NCBI RefSeq assembly: GCF_000516985.1
Contig: NW_006917101.1
Coordinates: 1,604,834-1,668,833, forward strand
DNA from: Pestalotiopsis fici W106-1
Taxonomy: Eukaryota; Ascomycota; Sordariomycetes; Amphisphaeriales; Sporocadaceae
Direction of reading: 5' to 3'
DNA length: 64,000 bases
Below the pieces are notes generated by a model that saw only the letters and a list, made by a program, of their open reading frames with translations, made no database searches and was not told where the DNA came from. Positions 1 to 12,091 of this stretch are shown here, in pieces. Both the position numbers and the translations under genes were made by a program. Every line of letters starts with the position of its first letter. Within the stretch, counting starts at the first letter, position 1.

Positions 1-1517
1 AAGGCGAATAGATGGCTTTGTCTGACCATCTTGACCGAGGGTAAAGACAAATTGAGCAGATTGAGTGCCGTAAAAACTCAGTGTTGGAGTCGTCGAAACA
101 TGAAACGAAACAATTATGGCTGCTCAAATAATACGACATGGCATCGGCTGGGTGGCCTTCTCATAATATGGTAGGATCTCCTCGGCGATCGACGATATAG
201 AGGATACACGGACTGACCTCAACTCCCGAAATGGAATAATTCGCCTTCTAAGTCGTTATATGCGGACTTACGCGTCCTCTCCAATAAGATGGTGGATACC
301 GACCGGGCACCAACCCCGGTTGCATGGACGGATGTGGTATTCTTAGCATGCATGGGTCGGCGGAGGCTCGGGACTCGGAGCTGTCGATATACCACCACGG
401 TCGAGTCGAAACAGAAGTGGACCCCAGTCGCTGTTTATGGAGTGCAAGGCTTGATTGCCTTATGCATACCTAGGTGTAGAGGAGATTCCCCTGACTAGGC
501 ACATTGAAAGGTAAGCTTACGTATATTCGAGCTTATACTTAAGCGCTAAGCGACGGATAATGTTCCGAAATGGGCGTCATGAGGCTCAAGGACCCCCGCC
601 TAGTCAAGCAATAAACTGCCTTCGACTCGTATAGACTTGCGTAAGGTCAGCTCAAGCTTTCATCTGCCCAATCACCGACATCTCCGAGCTTCTTTCGCTC
701 AAGATAGGAGTACGCATATGGTCATTGACGCTTGGGAACTCGAGCCTTGGTAGAAAAGCTTGGCAAAAAGTCTAAGTCCAACAATAATCCAACAATAATC
801 GCCAACGGTACGGATCCGAAAGAAGTGCTCCACCTTTTCCCGAATCATCACCTGAGGCTTATCATTCGTGGCTAATGCAGGCACAACACCTCCTCCACAT
901 CACTTTCGGGAATCTTATTCGCGATGATACTCTGTGACGCATGCACCATGGTCAAGAATTACGAAAGCGAGCGACCATGAGATCCATCTGACAGGTCCTG
1001 TCCTCATTTCATCCCCAGAGGACCGAGCGCATTGAGCCTCGTAACTCCGAATATCCATCATGGGCGCTTCGAATCTCAACAACACTGGTGCAACAGCGTC
1101 CTTGTAGTTCTCACGATGCTAGTGAAAGAGACGCGTGTCGATATACCAAAGATAGCAGAGGTGGCTTACTGTCAGTGCAGTTTGTATTCAAGACTATTGG
1201 GCAATATTGATGCAAGAGCGGCTTACATCCATTTTTGATCCTACGATGATCAGGTGAAGCCAAGAATAGTGGTTCCTGATGCTCAAGAGCATGGTCAACA
1301 TCACGATGTTCGCCTATGCTTCTTGGCTCTTTGACGATAGTAAATCCACCCCATGAACAACGTTCCAGCTTCGTATACATTATAAAGATGGCTCAAGTTT
1401 TGCTTCAAACCATGATCAACAACTCCTCATCCAGCCCTTCATTGCAGCTCGGGAGACTACTGGGTTTTGCTATAATCTACCTCTGTCATTCGTTCGTTCA
1501 ATCTCTAACTGACTGCA
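1..1517. other. Leading intergenic stretch, no supported gene
   Basis: I see no gene here. The open frames are short, overlap on opposite strands, and show no recognisable domain, signal peptide or splice-joined continuation. The last few hundred bases are presumably the promoter and 5' leader of the laccase gene that starts at 1518. Confidence 0.5.
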
Positions 1518-3437
1518 ATGTTTCTCAAAAGTCTTATTTGTTCCCTGCTCGTAGCTACCAAGGTAGCAGCAGCACCGCAGTCATCTGCTCCTTCATTGTC
1601 CAAGAGATGTACAAACTCTGCCGAGGATCGCAGCTGCTGGGGTGATTATGATATCTCTACCAACTACTACGATGAGGCCCCTGATACCGGCGTCGTTCGT
1701 GAATACTGGTTCAACATTGTGAACACAACTGCCGCCCCAGATGGCGTTGAGCGAGTGGTTCTCAGTGTCAATGGCTCAATTCCTGGCCCAACCATTATCG
1801 CAGACTGGGGTGATACTGTTGGTGAGTACAGGCAGCATCAAAACAAGAGTCATCTTCAAGCACTAACCATCTCAAAGTTGTTCATGTAACCAATTCCATG
1901 GAGAACAATGGCTCGAGCATCCATTTCCACGGAATCCGACAGAACTACACCAACCAGAACGATGGAGTGCCAAGTGTCACCCAGTGCCCCATTGCACCGG
2001 GTGATTCGTATACATACACATGGAAAGCTTCGCAGTACGGATCCAGTTGGTAGTAAGTGAACCCCGAGACTAAACGAACGAGTACTCTTCATTAACCATG
2101 TATGCAACACAGCCACTCGCACTTCTATCTTCAAGCTTGGGACGGCATCTTCGGTGGCATTGTCATCAACGGCCCAGCTACTGCAAACTATGATGAAGAT
2201 CTTGGTAACCTCTTCCTGAATGATTGGTCCCATCTGACCGCGGACGTGGAGGCTTTGGCCGCCCTGGCCACTGGACCCCCTACGCTTGACAATGGACTCA
2301 TCAACGGTACCAACGTTTATGAAGACGGCGGCTCACGATACGAAACTACCTTTGAAGCTGGAAAGCGCTACTTGCTTCGTCTTGTCAACGGTGCCGCGGA
2401 CACTGTCTTTCATTTCTCTATTGACAACCACACGTTGGAAGTTATTGCTGCCGATTTCGTGCCCATTGTTCCCTATACAACGGACTTTGTATCCATCACC
2501 ATGGGCCAACGTTACGACGTCATCGTCACTGCCGACGCGGTAGCAGACAACTACTGGATGCGCGCCCTAATTCAGACGGCCTGCAGTGACAATGCCAACC
2601 CCGACAACGTACGGGGCATCATTCGCTACGACAGCACATCTACCGACGACCCGACCTCGACGGCCTGGGCCGACGCCACCACGGACGGGACATGCTACGA
2701 TGAGGACATGTCGCAGCTTGTTCCCTACGTGCCCATTACCGCCTCCAGCGATCCCGACTTTACCGACGACTTTAATGTCAAGATCGTCATTGGAGACAAT
2801 GGCGTGCTCTGGGAGATGGGCTCCTCGTCCTTTGTGAGCCAGTGGGACAACCCGACGCTACTCCAGGTCGAGGAGGGCAATGATACCTTCTCCGACGCCC
2901 AACAGGTCTATGCTTTCCCCGATGCGAATCAGTGGGTTTACTGGGTGATCCAGACCACCAACAATGCAGTGCACCCTATGCATCTACGTGAGTCGACATG
3001 ATTCTTCCCCATGCATCTCTTGATCTGCTAACACTAAATTCGCAGACGGCCATGACTTCTGGATTCTCGGCCAAGGACTTGGAACTTACGATGCGGAGAC
3101 CGCCAACCTGACCTATGCCAACCCGCCTCGAAGAGACGTGGTCCAGCTCCCTGGAGCCGGCTACGTGGTCATCGCCTTTTACACTGACAACCCTGGAGTA
3201 AGTAGACACTTCCAAAGACGCTTTGCATCAAGACGGCAGCTAATCAATATTGAATAGGTCTGGCTCATGCACTGCCACATTGCCTGGCACACCTCTGAAG
3301 GTCTCGCGGTACAGGTTCTAGAGCGAGAGTCGGAGATCGGTGCCTTGATCGACGCAGACGTGATGAGTTCGACGTGCTCTGCCTGGGATGACTATACTTC
3401 AGAGGACGATGTCATTCAGGACGATTCCGGAATATAA
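1518..3437 (+). CDS. Secreted ascomycete laccase (multicopper oxidase)
   Basis: Five-exon model: 1518-1821, 1878-2052, 2113-2987, 3046-3197, 3258-3437, giving 561 aa. A hydrophobic signal peptide ending in KVAAAPQ is followed by a KR propeptide site. All four copper-ligand motifs are visible: HFHG, HSH (split by the second intron), HPMHLHGHDF and HCHIAWH; the Cys and flanking His of the last bind the type 1 and type 3 coppers. The protein ends in DSGI, which matches the DSG[LIV] C-terminal plug known from ascomycete laccases. The family oxidises phenols with reduction of oxygen to water outside the cell; pigment formation or lignin/phenol detoxification are the usual roles. It converges on the MFS gene at 3755. 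The substrate cannot be read from sequence. Confidence 0.95.
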
Positions 3438-3754
3438 TGGATTTACTTGAACGGCTTGAACACTAGGGAGGGGTAAAGGAGGAGAATATGCTTACAGCAA
3501 TCTAGAAATGTGTAATATCTTAGTATATATAATTGAGACGACAGACATGACCGAAGTTTGAAAATTTCATTTGTCCACTACTACTCCATCTTTTGTTCCA
3601 TACTTTGTATAACCACTGTCACCAATGTTTACCTAGTGATTAATACCGAGGCCAACGCCAGGTATGAATATGAGCCCATATCATCCTCTTGGCTTGCGTA
3701 ATCATGTATCGAGACGTCGCTGCACTCTGTGGCAACCTCGGGATTGCGCAGTCC
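3438..3754. other. Convergent 3' region between laccase and MFS gene
   Basis: AT-richer spacer between two converging genes. It probably carries both 3' UTRs and polyadenylation signals; no further gene is seen. Confidence 0.5.
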
Positions 3755-5654
3755 TTAGGCGCGCCCGAGACCGCGGAAAAATACCAAGGTACAGACCAAG
3801 CTCAGGGCCGCCATGCCAACATTGGTCCACTGCGCAGCCTGAATGCCACGAAGCAGAGACGCAACAGTCCCAGGATTCGAGGACGAACACGCGACGACCT
3901 GCGCAGCCGTGGCCAGGGCTATTCCTAGGCCCCGACCGACATGGTTGGCCGCCTGCAGAATGGCGCCCGCAAGGGACTGGTCGGACTCGGTGACATTACG
4001 GGCAACGTATAGACCGATAACCGGCCATACAATCTCGGGGCTGATGCACAGACACATGGCGGGGAATCCCCTTGCCCAGTAGGAGTAGGATGTGGCTTCT
4101 GGAGACATTGGCAAAGCAAAGAGGAGCGGCGAGATGATACCGCAAATGAGGCCAAAGATTAGCATGTGGAAACCGCGGAAAATGGATAGTGCTGGTGCCA
4201 CAGTGAAGCAAGCAAGGCCTATAGATATTGTGAGCTTAGTTCAGCCATTGTGCAGTCAAAGATGTTGAGAATTACCTCCAATGATGCCGCCGGGTAAGAA
4301 ACGCAGCGTCGTCTGGAGCATGTCGAGTTTTAGGATATCTTGGAAGCTAGGAAAGACGTTAGCCATTTCTTGCAATGATAGAAAGTATCCTTTTGTGGCA
4401 GGTACTCACAACATGGAAACAAATACGAGGAAGCTGTTGAACGACCCAAAGAAACATGCGACCACTACAAAAGCAGCCGAGAAGCCCACGTTTCTAAACA
4501 TTGAAAGCCTCACCAGAGGAAACTGATCATTCCTCTCCATGCGCAGTTGTAAGACCACAAAGATATAGCCTATAAAGACCGAAGCGACAACGAGCCCGGG
4601 GACATAAGGGTTGGCCCAGCCGTCGACATTCCCTTGCGATAGACCAATCTGGAGAAGGGCCAAACTGGCAGAAATCAGGAACCCACCAAAATAATCTACA
4701 GATTGGGTCGATTGGAGCTTTTTGTTGTTGCAGTCGCTATTATCCTCATGGTTGTCCTCTGCCTCAGAATCAGAATGCTGCAGCGAGAACACGGCGGGCT
4801 TGGCCGGATACAAGACCCAAGCCGCAGCCGCGACAATGGCGGCCAAGGCAGCAGAGATCCAAAACACCCATTCCCACGAGAGCAATCCGCCAATGGCACC
4901 ACCAGCAATATTCCCCAGTACGGAGCCCAAGCTCGTCGAGGCGCTGGCAGCGACAAAGGCGACATTTCTCTCGCGGCCCGGCGGGAACGTCGAGGCCAGG
5001 ATGCCGATACCAGACGGCACCGTCGCGGCGCTGCTAAAGCCCTGCAGCGCCTGCAAAAGGTACAGAAACGTTTCCGACCGGGCAAAGGGGAGGAGCAAGG
5101 CAAAGAGGGAAAAGGTCGTGGCCCCGGCCAGAAACACGCCCCAGCGGCCCCGGACGTCGGCTAGGCGGCCCATGAGCAGCATGGACGAGCCCGAGGCCAC
5201 GCTGTACATGGAGATGATCATCTGCTGACGGCTGGTGGGGATCGAAAACGCCTTGCCGATTGAGGGCAGCATGATGACAGTAGCCTGTACCGAGTATCTC
5301 TGGATGTCATGTGTAGTTAGAAACCTGAAAGTTGGAATAGCTAACCAGAATGCTTGAGGGAAAGAAATAGCAGCTCACATTCAGCAGTCCAGCACTCGCC
5401 ATGGTAGCTATCAAGAGCACACGTCGTGCCGTTGACATCCGCAGTGCTTTGGGCTCAACGGGTGTATCTGCAGCGGCTGCAAGCAGAGGGCTGGTTTCCG
5501 TGGCTGACATCTTGACTACCTTGTCCTCGTGAGGAATGGAAATGGACGATGACGATGATGATGGTAATGACGACGATGACGAGAATGAATCCGGAGGCTC
5601 CATATCTCGTCGGATCGGTTCAATTTCGTTTTCATGGATTGCTGACATTGTCAC
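3755..5654 (-). CDS. MFS transporter, DHA2-like (14 TM drug:H+ antiporter type)
   Basis: Four-exon model read on the minus strand: 5379-5654, 4410-5299, 4276-4346, 3755-4218; joined length 566 aa. The joins keep frame and produce family-like text, for example QATVIMLPSIGKAF at the first junction. After a Ser/Asp-rich cytosolic N-terminus come many hydrophobic segments. The motif-A loop GRLADVRGRWG lies between the second and third helices, and a motif-C-like GNIAGGAIGG follows. The length and a central charged loop (SDSEAEDNHEDN) fit 14-TM DHA2 exporters. It probably exports a toxic or secondary metabolite across the plasma membrane. The neighbouring laccase may be coincidental. Confidence 0.9.
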
Positions 5655-8261
5655 TTTTGCCCGAGAGAAACCAAAAGTTTCGATTTAACAAGTGAGTATA
5701 GTTCAGGATTGATTTGGGTCTGGTCTTAGTTTTCATGGCACTAGAAGTGAGAGAAAACAGTCTGACACGGCTCTTTCAACTTGCACTACCCTGGTGTCGG
5801 ACTTCGGTGATTCAATTGCACGAGATCCGTAAACAGCTGCAATAAGATAAATTGCCTGAATCTTGATGTCATACGTTGCCGTTCAGCGTCGGACTGCAAC
5901 GGTTCAATAAGAATCTCACAGCCTGTCATTGTGGCCTCTCGACGTAAAACATAGTTTCGGGCTTTTTAATGATCTGCATTGATTCGTCTTCCTATAAGCC
6001 TCTGTTGTAAGGATTCGGATATGATCCCCACGGTAAACATATGCAAGCAACAGCGCCCTTTTCACATCGAGGCACGCTGCACGTCTCGACAGAACCATTT
6101 TGCGGTGACAAAAGTACTGCCATCACACTGGTTGGTTGTACAATGGCTACCTTGAGGATAGAACTGATGAGTCGGATAGTTGTCACGTCTGTAGAACTCT
6201 TGTCATCCCAGTGGAAGGCTTTGAATTGGTCTTTGAGAGCCAATGAAGGATAGTGGCGTATATGTAGCTGCAGTCGCTTATAGGACGGACCTAACGATTT
6301 TGCTGCAATTAGGTTTGGTCCAGCTGCTGCCGCAAGATTGTTAATCAACGCATTGATGCCAGTAGTAGTGATTTTTTGCTTGTAAGTGAATTGATATTAG
6401 TAATGATATTTATCCCTCTCTTACTACTAATGCACTTTTTTCTGTTTCGAGATTAGTTGTCTCAGCCAGATCGGCAAATGTATTGTTATGACTGGATACC
6501 AATGCGTGATTGTGCGACGAGTTTGCACCCGAGTGGTGGCGCCAAGCTCAAGCCGCTTCGCTTGCACTCGTGGACTAGAAAATTCAAAGTTGCAGCTCTA
6601 TAAGTTCTATGCAATGCAGCAGAATCCTGTGCTACAATGACGGTGTGTTACAATCATGCATCCATTTGCTGAAGCAAACAATGTTGGCGCGTAAGCAATG
6701 CATAGCAGTGAGCCACAAGCAGGCCTCAGAGCAACCCCACTGCTCGGCACGTGTTCCGAGCTGCGAACGCATGTCGAGTCTTGGCAGGATCATGATTCTG
6801 CAAACGATCTAAGAGAACGGATCCAGCTGTGGATCATATTGCAGATGGTGTTTAGTATAATACGTGGGAAACAAATGGAGCCTAAAGATGAACATAAGGT
6901 AACTGATCATTTCCATCAATGAAGCATTCAAAATAGTCTGGCCAATACGGCATGTACGGCATGTTTGGTTTTAGCTAAGCCAATGGAAATGCAAAAGTTA
7001 GAAACTCAACGAGCCGGAAGAACTTTGCACTGTCAAGAGGATAGAAGTACCACCTTGCGGACCCGGGGTCTAAATGTGCTGTACAAGTGTGTTACGGGAA
7101 AACGGGAATTGTGATAATCAGTCCAATGAAGTCAGCAGGTTGTTGACATTACAAAACCTTTTGCCTATATGGCTATGTACTTTGTTCTGTAATATTCACA
7201 TATGAGATTAAGGAGTGGAGATTACACAGCTTTGATCGGGTCCTTGCAGACACTGAGATCGTTGTGCTGCTCATCTCGGTGAGATACACCACAGCAAGTA
7301 TCAAACACAAAAGTGACCAGCAGAAGAGGATTGTTGTTATCAAATGTGCAACCCCCAATCGACCTACAGATAAATTCTGGGCATTCTTGATACACCTTCC
7401 AGCCTCTTGCCAACTCACCATGTGGCAAAATGGGGGAGACAGCCGGTTGGTGGTGCCTGTCCAACATTATTTTGGAGGGGTTGAGAGCCGTCCTAACCTT
7501 GTGTAATAGACAAGGTGAAATGATAGGCATCTTTTCCTTTAATATTTCGAGGTGGTGTTGCTATGAAAATAAATGCAAAGTGGGCGACCTATGCCTGCAA
7601 GACTCTTGCGGAACCACGAGGAAAATGAGGTCAAAATTCATTATGCCTTGTGTAACACACTTAAAGGGCGAGCGCATCCTCAGCTTGAGGCTGTATTTCC
7701 CCGCTCCAATGGTTTATATACGTTCAACGTATCACGTTCCTGATGAGGCTAATTATCATTGGCTGTCATTGTCATCACTGGCCATGGTACGGATCTTTTC
7801 AACCACCAATGCTTGATTGAATCCATCTGTGACGAGCGTTGCGGCGATTCTTGTTGGTATCGTTGATCTCAACGAGCCATAGTGTTCTAGTCTCTATGGT
7901 CCAAATTCCCTACATGAAAATGCTGCAAAGCTTTGTGAGTTATAACCATGATCATATACATGATCCTGTCACTCGAGCCCGAGATGACAAATTCTTGCAC
8001 ACATCGTGTCTCTAGAGCAGTGCGGTATGCATTTGGGAACGTTTTCTTACGTATTTGGAGCATGTGTTTCAGCGATTATTGTTATTTATTCATTAATAAA
8101 TTTTATCGTCCAAAATAATTGGCACGGAAATGAGAGGTTTTGCTTTACATTTCGTGTTTGTATATCATGAGAAATTTGCATCCTACTCTATTTCAGTGCC
8201 GTAGCATAAAATTCGATGAAAGCTACTGTTTTCACCTTGACCTGGATTGTCATCTCCAACT
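5655..8261. other. Long intergenic region, no supported gene
   Basis: About 2.6 kb of moderately AT-rich sequence. Short ORFs occur on both strands, but none has a recognisable motif or a splice-consistent extension. The first part should be the promoter of the divergent MFS gene. Confidence 0.45.
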
Positions 8262-8633
8262 TTAGGACTGAATACCAAATGTTCCAGGAACAAACTGCGG
8301 TCCAAAACCTCCCCTGCCTCGATTATTGAAGTTAAATGCAAATCGGTGACCGTAAAACGAAATATAGAGCCATGCCGCTAGGATTGAGAGGACCTTAATC
8401 AGGCCAAAAATCACGTCGAATCGACTTGAACACCCGGTGATTAGGCACCGAGTGAGTACAGTGACTGAAGCTTCACGGAGTATTTGATTAGTTCTGAAGA
8501 CACAATATCATGTTTCAGATGGGTATGTCAAAAAGGGATTGTTTGAAATGATAGAGAGGATCGACTTACCTGTCGTGAGGGGTTCCAAGCCGACACTCTT
8601 GAGAATCAATGGCAGGATGACTGAGAACAACAT
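8262..8633 (-). CDS. Small hydrophobic protein, 88 aa, unknown function
   Basis: Two-exon model: exon 1 8570-8633, exon 2 8262-8464. The ATG at 8633 has a good fungal context (CAACC before ATG). The donor GTAAGT and the acceptor CTTCAG, preceded by a branch-like ACTAATC, join two pieces in frame. The protein has a hydrophobic N-terminus (MLFSVILPLILKSVGLEPL), a Cys pair (TRCLITGCSSR), a membrane segment (IFGLIKVLSILAAWLYI) and a tail rich in Asn, Arg, Gly and Phe. I do not recognise the family. The in-frame upstream extension to 8951 reads like 5' UTR. An alternative is that the frame is chance, but the clean join and the membrane-like pattern argue for a gene. Confidence 0.5.
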
Positions 8634-9105
8634 GGTTGTATCGGTTATGTTGCTCAAATGTTTTAAGGGTAATAGAAGAGCGAGATATTTTGAATTGTTG
8701 TGAAGCGATATTGAATAGTATTGTATACCAGAAAATTCAAAGGACGGGTGAATTGGGCTTGTTATATGGGGAGGACTACAAGAAAGCGCCGTTCTGAAAT
8801 GCCTCCTCTCAAGCTGCATGTTTCGTACTCGAAGCTGATGACCTGAGGATATCCCTAGCCCTTCTAGAACAACCTCACTTGGTCTCAATTTGACACCTTG
8901 GTTCCATGCTTTGCTGATTTCTTTGTCTGAAATGATCCCTTCTAGCAACACGGCTGTGCGATTTGCATTTCTACAAGCTCTTGAAACTTGAACAAAGCAT
9001 GAAACTCTTCAACACTGGTGCTAGCGCACCGTCACGAATTGTCTAGCAGACAAGTGCGCTTCGCAATTCTCAAATCATTCAATGCCGGAGACTGTCTTCT
9101 GGGCG
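8634..9105. other. Spacer, probable promoter and 5' UTR of the 88-aa gene
   Basis: No independent gene is seen. The minus-strand frame that runs up to 8951 has no motif and looks like leader sequence of the small gene downstream of it. Confidence 0.4.
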
Positions 9106-10410
9106 CTATGATTCAGAAGGCCGATAAGACTCTGCAAGCTGGTCCGATACCCACTGAGCTTGCATACCTTGTATCTGACTAGCAAAATCTGCATACGCTT
9201 CGCGCTTTGCAGACATGTAAGACTGACCTTTTGGTCTTGACTCTTTTTGGGGCGGCTGGGTACCGAGGACCGAAATGTACGCGAGCTTTTTGGGGTCTGG
9301 AATCTGGACAATCTGGCATTCAAACCGTGTCTGGTAGGCCATGGCAGGGAATCTCGACAGTGTCCACTGACTCGCTGCGCCCGCAAGAGCGTCAGCTCGG
9401 CAGTTGCCCTCGACGCTCGTGTGCGAAGGGACCCAGTGGAAGTCCAGTGGGACATTGAGCTCTTGCATTCGGGTGATGGGAAGCATTAATCGGTCAAAGG
9501 TGTCCCGTGAGAACATGGACGGGATGGTTCCCTTCCAGATATAGTCGTGAATGTAGTACATTGCAGCATGCGAGTCGGTCATTACCATGATCGGGGTCGG
9601 CGGACTGTCCTTGCATATTTCTTCCACCTCGGTGGCTGCAATCTCCAACGCCAGGCCGACGGCATATAGCTCAGATTTGTCGGGTCGGTTTGTCCCAACG
9701 ATACCGTATGATGAATCGATCCAGTCCGATACATCATCTCCTAGAATGCGCTTGTAGGTAACGCCGGCACCCGCAATACTTGGGTCGTTTCCAGACCCAC
9801 TGATGGCTGCCATGTCGGTGTAAAAGACCAGGCGGCGTTGCCCGGGCCTCCAGCTAGGATTCCCGGCCTCGGCGGCAAAGAAGGTTGCCTCAAGGTGGTC
9901 CTCTATAATGACCCGAGGATTCGCTCCAGGAAGTGATACCTGTGGACAGATTTGGAACTGCCCACGCCTAGCACATACCCAGCATGAGTTCTCATGATCA
10001 CGGCCTCGCGATTCGAGCGTCGTATGCAGCTCGCCGCTCGCCCTTGCGCTGACGAGTTGGTCTCGTAACCATTCCCGCTTTTGTCGGCGAAGTGCGTATT
10101 TATTTAGGTAAACTCCATCCCTCGCCTCTTCGCTAGGAAGTGGATGAGTCGGGGATGGTGGCCTTTGGGAGCAGAGCTCTTTCTTTGGCTCCTCATTCTG
10201 CGTCTCAGCGTCCTCTACTGGACGCTGTACCTTGATCTCAGCATTTACGAGGCCAGCGATGGTAAGACTCGCCAACTGTTCCGAGAGTCTGTTGGAGGAT
10301 TTACTTGTCTGTTGAGATCCGTCGATAGGCATTTCTCCACCTGGCAATGATGGGTCTGTGATGGTTGCATACCTGTAGAAGTAAGATCTGTTGTAACGTA
10401 ATCTGATCAA
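9106..10410 (-). CDS. Standalone RNase H-fold protein
   Basis: Single ORF of 434 aa. Residues about 190-345 form an RNase HI-like domain with the four acidic catalytic positions in order: D199 (VFYTDM), E247 (DKSELYAV), D279 (VMTDSHAA) and D340 (CRADALAG). The motif WVPSHTSVEGN before the last Asp is typical of RNase H domains of fungal retroelements and host proteins. The N-terminal third is low-complexity, followed by CWVCARRGQFQIC with Cys spacing that could bind a metal. The start is uncertain: M27 (MPIDGS) is as plausible as M1. Fungi carry many stand-alone copies of this domain, some derived from retrotransposons. No reverse transcriptase is adjacent. Activity on RNA:DNA hybrids is inferred from the intact active site. 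Confidence 0.75.
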   Translation of the reverse strand: MIRLRYNRSYFYRYATITDPSLPGGEMPIDGSQQTSKSSNRLSEQLASLTIAGLVNAEIKVQRPVEDAETQNEEPKKELCSQRPPSPTHPLPSEEARDGVYLNKYALRRQKREWLRDQLVSARASGELHTTLESRGRDHENSCWVCARRGQFQICPQVSLPGANPRVIIEDHLEATFFAAEAGNPSWRPGQRRLVFYTDMAAISGSGNDPSIAGAGVTYKRILGDDVSDWIDSSYGIVGTNRPDKSELYAVGLALEIAATEVEEICKDSPPTPIMVMTDSHAAMYYIHDYIWKGTIPSMFSRDTFDRLMLPITRMQELNVPLDFHWVPSHTSVEGNCRADALAGAASQWTLSRFPAMAYQTRFECQIVQIPDPKKLAYISVLGTQPPQKESRPKGQSYMSAKREAYADFASQIQGMQAQWVSDQLAESYRPSES

Positions 10411-10862
10411 GGGTTTACAGAGCTGGAAATGAACCGGTGCAGTGTACCGACATCCAGCCGTGTGTAAGGGAATCAGCTAAATAAGAGCACGGATGAAGGG
10501 AAAGTTGAGCGATTAATCAAGATATCATGCCTGTGATCAAGAGATCCTGAAGGTGATGTTCATCTAAAATCACTGGCATTCTGAACCGACAAAACTCAGT
10601 GAGTGGCCTTTGCTAGGGCGAATACTTTTATCTCGCAACCCCAGCCCCATATGGCTTTTTAGCATTGACGCTCGAGTCGTCCAAGGTTCTGAGCTAAGAT
10701 CTAGGCTGCACTGTCCTGCTACCTTAAGAGTTGGCCTGTACAACTTGAAATGCCCCAGTGTCACCCAGGTTACATTCCTTGATATACGAGTTAAGCAACC
10801 TCAATTCACCCTTTTGCCAACCTCGTGGCACCCTCGCAGCGGCACCATTCCATCCACCTGCC
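10411..10862. other. Divergent promoter region
   Basis: Spacer between the minus-strand RNase H gene and the plus-strand 123-aa gene. It probably carries both promoters; no gene is seen. Confidence 0.45.
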
Positions 10863-11378
10863 ATGAGCCAGACATCGCGGCTCTTTACTGCGCTGATACG
10901 GACGCACCACATCACGTCACGCAAGAAGCTTCAGCGCGTAAAGAAGGCTGCCGCGCTCCGCGATATCCCCTTCGTTTTGGTCCGGTGTAAGTACACAACA
11001 GTCAGTCTTTTACTTCCCCCACCCAAGACACAAATAGAATAACGGATAAAGTCGAGATATAATCCGAATCTACATATGTTTTTTCTTTAATGTACGTGTG
11101 AAAAGGAAATTAACTTGTTCTGACCAACAGACGGTGGATCTCCGGGAATAATGTACGCCGAGGCACTGGACCAGACCTCACTGGGGGACTGGGTCAGTGC
11201 CGTGCATGACCTCCGCTACAAAGACTTTCAGTGCGTACAGAAGCCCGTCGTGGCTCAAGACGTCATCAGCCGCACTGGAAGCGGAGGAAGCGCGATGCCG
11301 TCGTCGCCATTTAACGAGGTCGATTCCGTCGCCGATTTTGGTGCGATTATGGAACGAAAGGGCCTTACAAAGTGGTAG
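10863..11378 (+). CDS. Small basic protein, 123 aa, function unknown
   Basis: Exons 10863-10986 and 11131-11378. The donor GTAAGTAC and the acceptor CCAACAG join codons in frame to give VLVRYGGSPGIMYAE. The N-terminus is basic (RTHHITSRKKLQRVKKAA). A middle part (DWVSAVHDLRYKDFQCVQ) and a C-terminus (EVDSVADFGAIMERKGLTKW) look like ordered short helices. I recall similar short proteins in other Sordariomycetes but cannot name a family, so this is an unidentified conserved-looking gene. The short intron with proper signals and the compact, stop-to-start coherent frame support it as real. Confidence 0.65.
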
Positions 11379-11872
11379 GTTGAAATTATTCACAATGCAT
11401 ACTTTCCTCGCCATGGCCACTTTGATGCTTGGACAGAACGGATCTGATTTTCTGAAATGCACAGGTTTGAGATTGGCATGGGATATCAGAGTTCGGATTG
11501 AACAGGACCATGTTTTTGAAGCCAAGTCTAGGCAAATCACACCATGCAAGCGCACCTGTCTCATTCATGGCATACTTGAGAAGAAACGGGGTTTTGCATG
11601 ATAGGCTTGCTGGTATAGACTCCGATTGATTGGTTAAAACGGTGAGTACCTATGTATCTCTATCATTCATCATTCCCAGGCCAAACGCCACGCTTGATAC
11701 CATGATATTCCGACTGACAGCTTCCTAGCATATTGAAGCTTATCTTCGAGTCGGAGCATACCCATTCTCGTAGCCGCATTCCTATAGCTTCTATTCGTGT
11801 GCTTGTATAGTAGTGTATATGTCGGCGGACATTGTAAAGTGGACGGAGGCAGACTGTCAAAAGAGAATGCTT
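11379..11872. other. Spacer between convergent small genes
   Basis: No supported gene; probable 3' UTRs of the flanking converging genes. Confidence 0.4.
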
Positions 11873-12091
11873 CTAACCAGTGAGCATCTCGTTGCTCCAG
11901 CCAGTTGAGTTCAGACAGTTCTCGCAGACATAATTCTCAACGTTGAGAGACTCGTGTGTGTAATCTGGGCAGTCTGTGGGGCTGGCAAAGTTCTGCTCCC
12001 GTGCCACGGGACAGGAGATCTCGAGGTGTTGCTGAGTGTCGACCTGTTTGCAGCCCTGACAAACCGTCTTGACTTCCTTTGAAGGACACAT
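11873..12091 (-). CDS. Small Cys-rich protein, 72 aa
   Basis: Single ORF without a signal peptide. Cysteines lie at positions 2, 11, 14, 27, 41, 56 and 59. The CxxC near the start (CQGC) and the CxxC near the end (CENC) suggest a small zinc-binding fold. The layout resembles short fungal Cys-rich proteins that begin MC and end in a CxxC knuckle, but I cannot assign a named family. It could be a chance ORF; the regular cysteine spacing is the main argument for it. Confidence 0.45.
   Translation of the reverse strand: MCPSKEVKTVCQGCKQVDTQQHLEISCPVAREQNFASPTDCPDYTHESLNVENYVCENCLNSTGWSNEMLTG

Noticed and set aside
1032..1645. Overlapping ORFs upstream of the laccase start
   Set aside because: Shadows and leader sequence; the laccase exon 1 with its signal peptide starts at 1518.
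8508..8951. 147-codon minus-strand ORF as a gene on its own
   Set aside because: Its N-terminal two thirds lack protein-like character and its end reads into an intron; the spliced 88-aa model from the internal ATG is better.
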